A stretch of DNA of 64,000 nt from Aggregatilinea lenta (lineage in GTDB: Bacteria > Chloroflexota > Anaerolineae > Aggregatilineales > Aggregatilineaceae). Below, one piece after another: positions 62,745 through 64,000 of the stretch (position 1 is its first letter; every line of letters begins with the position of its first letter). The notes under the pieces are model-generated. The model saw only the letters and a program-made list of their open reading frames with translations. It made no database searches and was not told where the DNA came from. The translations under genes and the position numbers were made by a program. The stretch is from NCBI RefSeq assembly GCF_003569045.1, contig NZ_BFCB01000001.1, positions 713,189-777,188 of the forward strand, in the 5' to 3' direction.

Positions 62745-62830
62745 ATGTCGGCAGCCGGGAGGCTGTTTATGACGCGCATCATCCCATAACCCCGTCTGTT
62801 CATCATTTGCAGGCGGGGATTTATGTTTTA
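62745..62830 (+). ncRNA. Candidate small RNA with three hairpins and terminator
   Basis: TTGACA (62710-62715) and TACAAT (62735-62740) form a promoter, though the spacer is 19 bases. Downstream come a CAGCC/GGCTG hairpin (62752-62765), an ATGA/TCAT hairpin (62769-62782) and a 9-bp terminator stem CCCCGTCTG / CAGGCGGGG (62790-62798, 62810-62818) followed by ATTTATGTTTT. No ORF of note lies between them. The product would be about 80 bases long. It does not resemble a known RNA family. Confidence 0.48.
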
Positions 62831-62839
62831 AAGGCCCGG

Positions 62840-64000
62840 TTACGGGGTCGTTTCAGTCGTCGCCAGCCGGTAGACGCGCGCGCCGTCGTTGTCGTAGACG
62901 AGCTGCAAATAGGGCGCGGCGCTGACCGGCGTGGACAGGTACGAGGCCGCTTCGGGGATCGGCGCACGCCAGCGCAGCGCGTCGTCCAGGCTGCCGGGAT
63001 TGCCAAATACCTGCGGGACCAGCACGTACTGCACTCGGTAGTCGGCCAGCAGCGCGGCGTTGTCGGGGTTGGCGGGATCGTTCCAGAAGGCGCGCAGGGC
63101 CACCTGTTCCGCCTGGGCCAGCTCGTCATGCTGAAAGAACGGCTGCGGGCGGAAGTAAATCGTGTCGCGCTCGCTGATGACGGGGGCCCAGTCGCCTTCC
63201 TGTGGGCCGGGATGGTTGAGCACGCGCGCGTCTTCGGGCGTGTTGTTACGCAGCCATGCCATCGCGTCCACGTCCGCCTGCGACGAAAACGCACCGTAGA
63301 AATTCACCGTGTCTTTGCTGGCATCCAGCAGCGGATCGAAGTAGACAACCGCCGCCGCCAGCACCCCCGCGCCCAGGGCGATCACCGGAAGCGCCAGCCG
63401 CCCTACGAGGCGATCCATGCGCGCCGCGCCGATCAGCGTGCTCAGGCCCACCAGCGCCGTGCCGCCCAGGATCGTGTAGGGGATGATCGGGCCGTGCCAC
63501 GCGAGGCTGAAGGGGTAATCGTACTTCAGCAGCGGTTCGAGCAGGTCTGGGAAGGCGCGTTCGAGCAGGCCCGTCGTCGAAAACTCCGCAATGCCCACCA
63601 TCCACACCATGCCCAACCACTGCGCGGGACTGCGCTCGCGCAGGCCGATGCCTACGCCGATGGCGGCCAGCGCCACGACGATACCGCCGTGCATGAAGAC
63701 CAGCGTGCGCCAGTGATCCGCATCGACGGCGAACGGCGACTCAATGTCCGCGCCAAGCAGATCGCGGATGCTCAGCAGCCAGGGCGTCACCAGCAGCAGC
63801 GCCAGCGCCGGGATCACGATGGCAATTACACTCCAGCGCGCCAGCGTCGGGCGCGGGTGGGCCAGCACCAGGATCAGCAGCCAGGGCACATAGCCGATCA
63901 TCAGCGCGATGGTCGTGTCCGGCTGGCTGAGCGGGACCGCGGCCAGACAGGTTGCTGCTGCCACCGCACGCAGCCAGCCGCCCTCCTTGAGGAAGCCGAG
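62840..64000 (-). CDS. Polytopic membrane protein, 5' part missing (runs off window edge)
   Basis: The minus frame is open to base 64000, so the true start lies beyond the window; at least 386 residues are seen. It has about seven helices (ALMIGYVPWLLILVLAH, WSVIAIVIPALALLLVTPWL, GIVVALAAIGVGIGL, LALPVIALGAGVLAAAVVYF) and then a soluble domain of about 140 residues (VDAMAWLRNNTPEDARVLNH through YLQLVYDNDGARVYRLATTE). This layout resembles GT-C-like glycosyltransferase-related proteins whose soluble part is extracytoplasmic. No substrate can be assigned. Confidence 0.7.
   Translation of the reverse strand, partial: LGFLKEGGWLRAVAAATCLAAVPLSQPDTTIALMIGYVPWLLILVLAHPRPTLARWSVIAIVIPALALLLVTPWLLSIRDLLGADIESPFAVDADHWRTLVFMHGGIVVALAAIGVGIGLRERSPAQWLGMVWMVGIAEFSTTGLLERAFPDLLEPLLKYDYPFSLAWHGPIIPYTILGGTALVGLSTLIGAARMDRLVGRLALPVIALGAGVLAAAVVYFDPLLDASKDTVNFYGAFSSQADVDAMAWLRNNTPEDARVLNHPGPQEGDWAPVISERDTIYFRPQPFFQHDELAQAEQVALRAFWNDPANPDNAALLADYRVQYVLVPQVFGNPGSLDDALRWRAPIPEAASYLSTPVSAAPYLQLVYDNDGARVYRLATTETTP

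Overview
The window looks like a chromosomal segment of a high-GC bacterium, most likely a Chloroflexota member of the Anaerolineae type. This is inferred from family content (a CcrM-type methylase, translin and DUF3467 proteins, a LysW-like protein, YfhO and GT-C membrane proteins) and from two LexA boxes of the GAAC-N4-GTTC type, which is known from Gram-positives and from Dehalococcoides. No rRNA, tRNA, CRISPR array, prophage or insertion sequence was seen. It is core genome with dense housekeeping genes on both strands, separated by short palindromic repeats.

Layout. 1-2158 (minus): an aromatic amino acid operon, aroH-aroF-tyrA, preceded by a promoter, a 46-codon leader peptide with the run WGWFGYFYFYFYG, and a rho-independent terminator. 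This is a textbook attenuator arrangement. 2218-8465: CcrM-like methylase, NAD-dependent epimerase, LysM/M23 peptidase, zinc-ribbon membrane protein and a secreted glycoside hydrolase. 8558-14841 (plus): cell-envelope glycan genes, including polyprenol-phosphate mannosyltransferase and a 1413-residue fusion of a YfhO-type protein to a Wzx-type flippase. 15076-19786: small glycine-zipper proteins, asnS, a GNAT protein and a GH1 beta-glucosidase. 19859-24529 (minus): surE, a LysW-like protein and a class A PBP. 24833-27537: two response regulators flanking a cytoplasmic histidine kinase, followed by a candidate structured RNA at about 27650-27770.

27933-38080: YdeI-like protein, GT39-type membrane protein, a radical SAM/HhH repair protein under a LexA box, an S33 hydrolase, def, gatB and a LeuA-like DRE-TIM enzyme. 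38263-43257 (plus): ssb under a LexA box, DUF3467 overlapping translin, an FHA-winged-helix regulator, an MGT glycosyltransferase and tsaD. 43459-53537 (minus): SGNH protein, 2H phosphoesterase, galactokinase, helicase-associated-domain protein, class B PBP lipoprotein, maf, M24 peptidase and a small membrane protein. 53908-59513 (plus): ABC-F ATPase, cation/proton antiporter with an RCK-like domain, a CoaE-GNAT fusion and a small membrane protein. 59859-64000: rsgA behind a leader ORF and terminator, a PadR/HAAS-domain membrane protein pair, a candidate small RNA, and a truncated membrane protein.

The strongest regulatory signals are the aromatic attenuator, the rsgA leader and the two SOS boxes. 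The most unusual proteins are the YfhO-flippase fusion (with a palindromic repeat inserted in frame), the CoaE-GNAT fusion, and a LysW-like protein whose C-terminus lacks the usual EDWGE end. All functional calls come from motifs read by eye; no database search was run.
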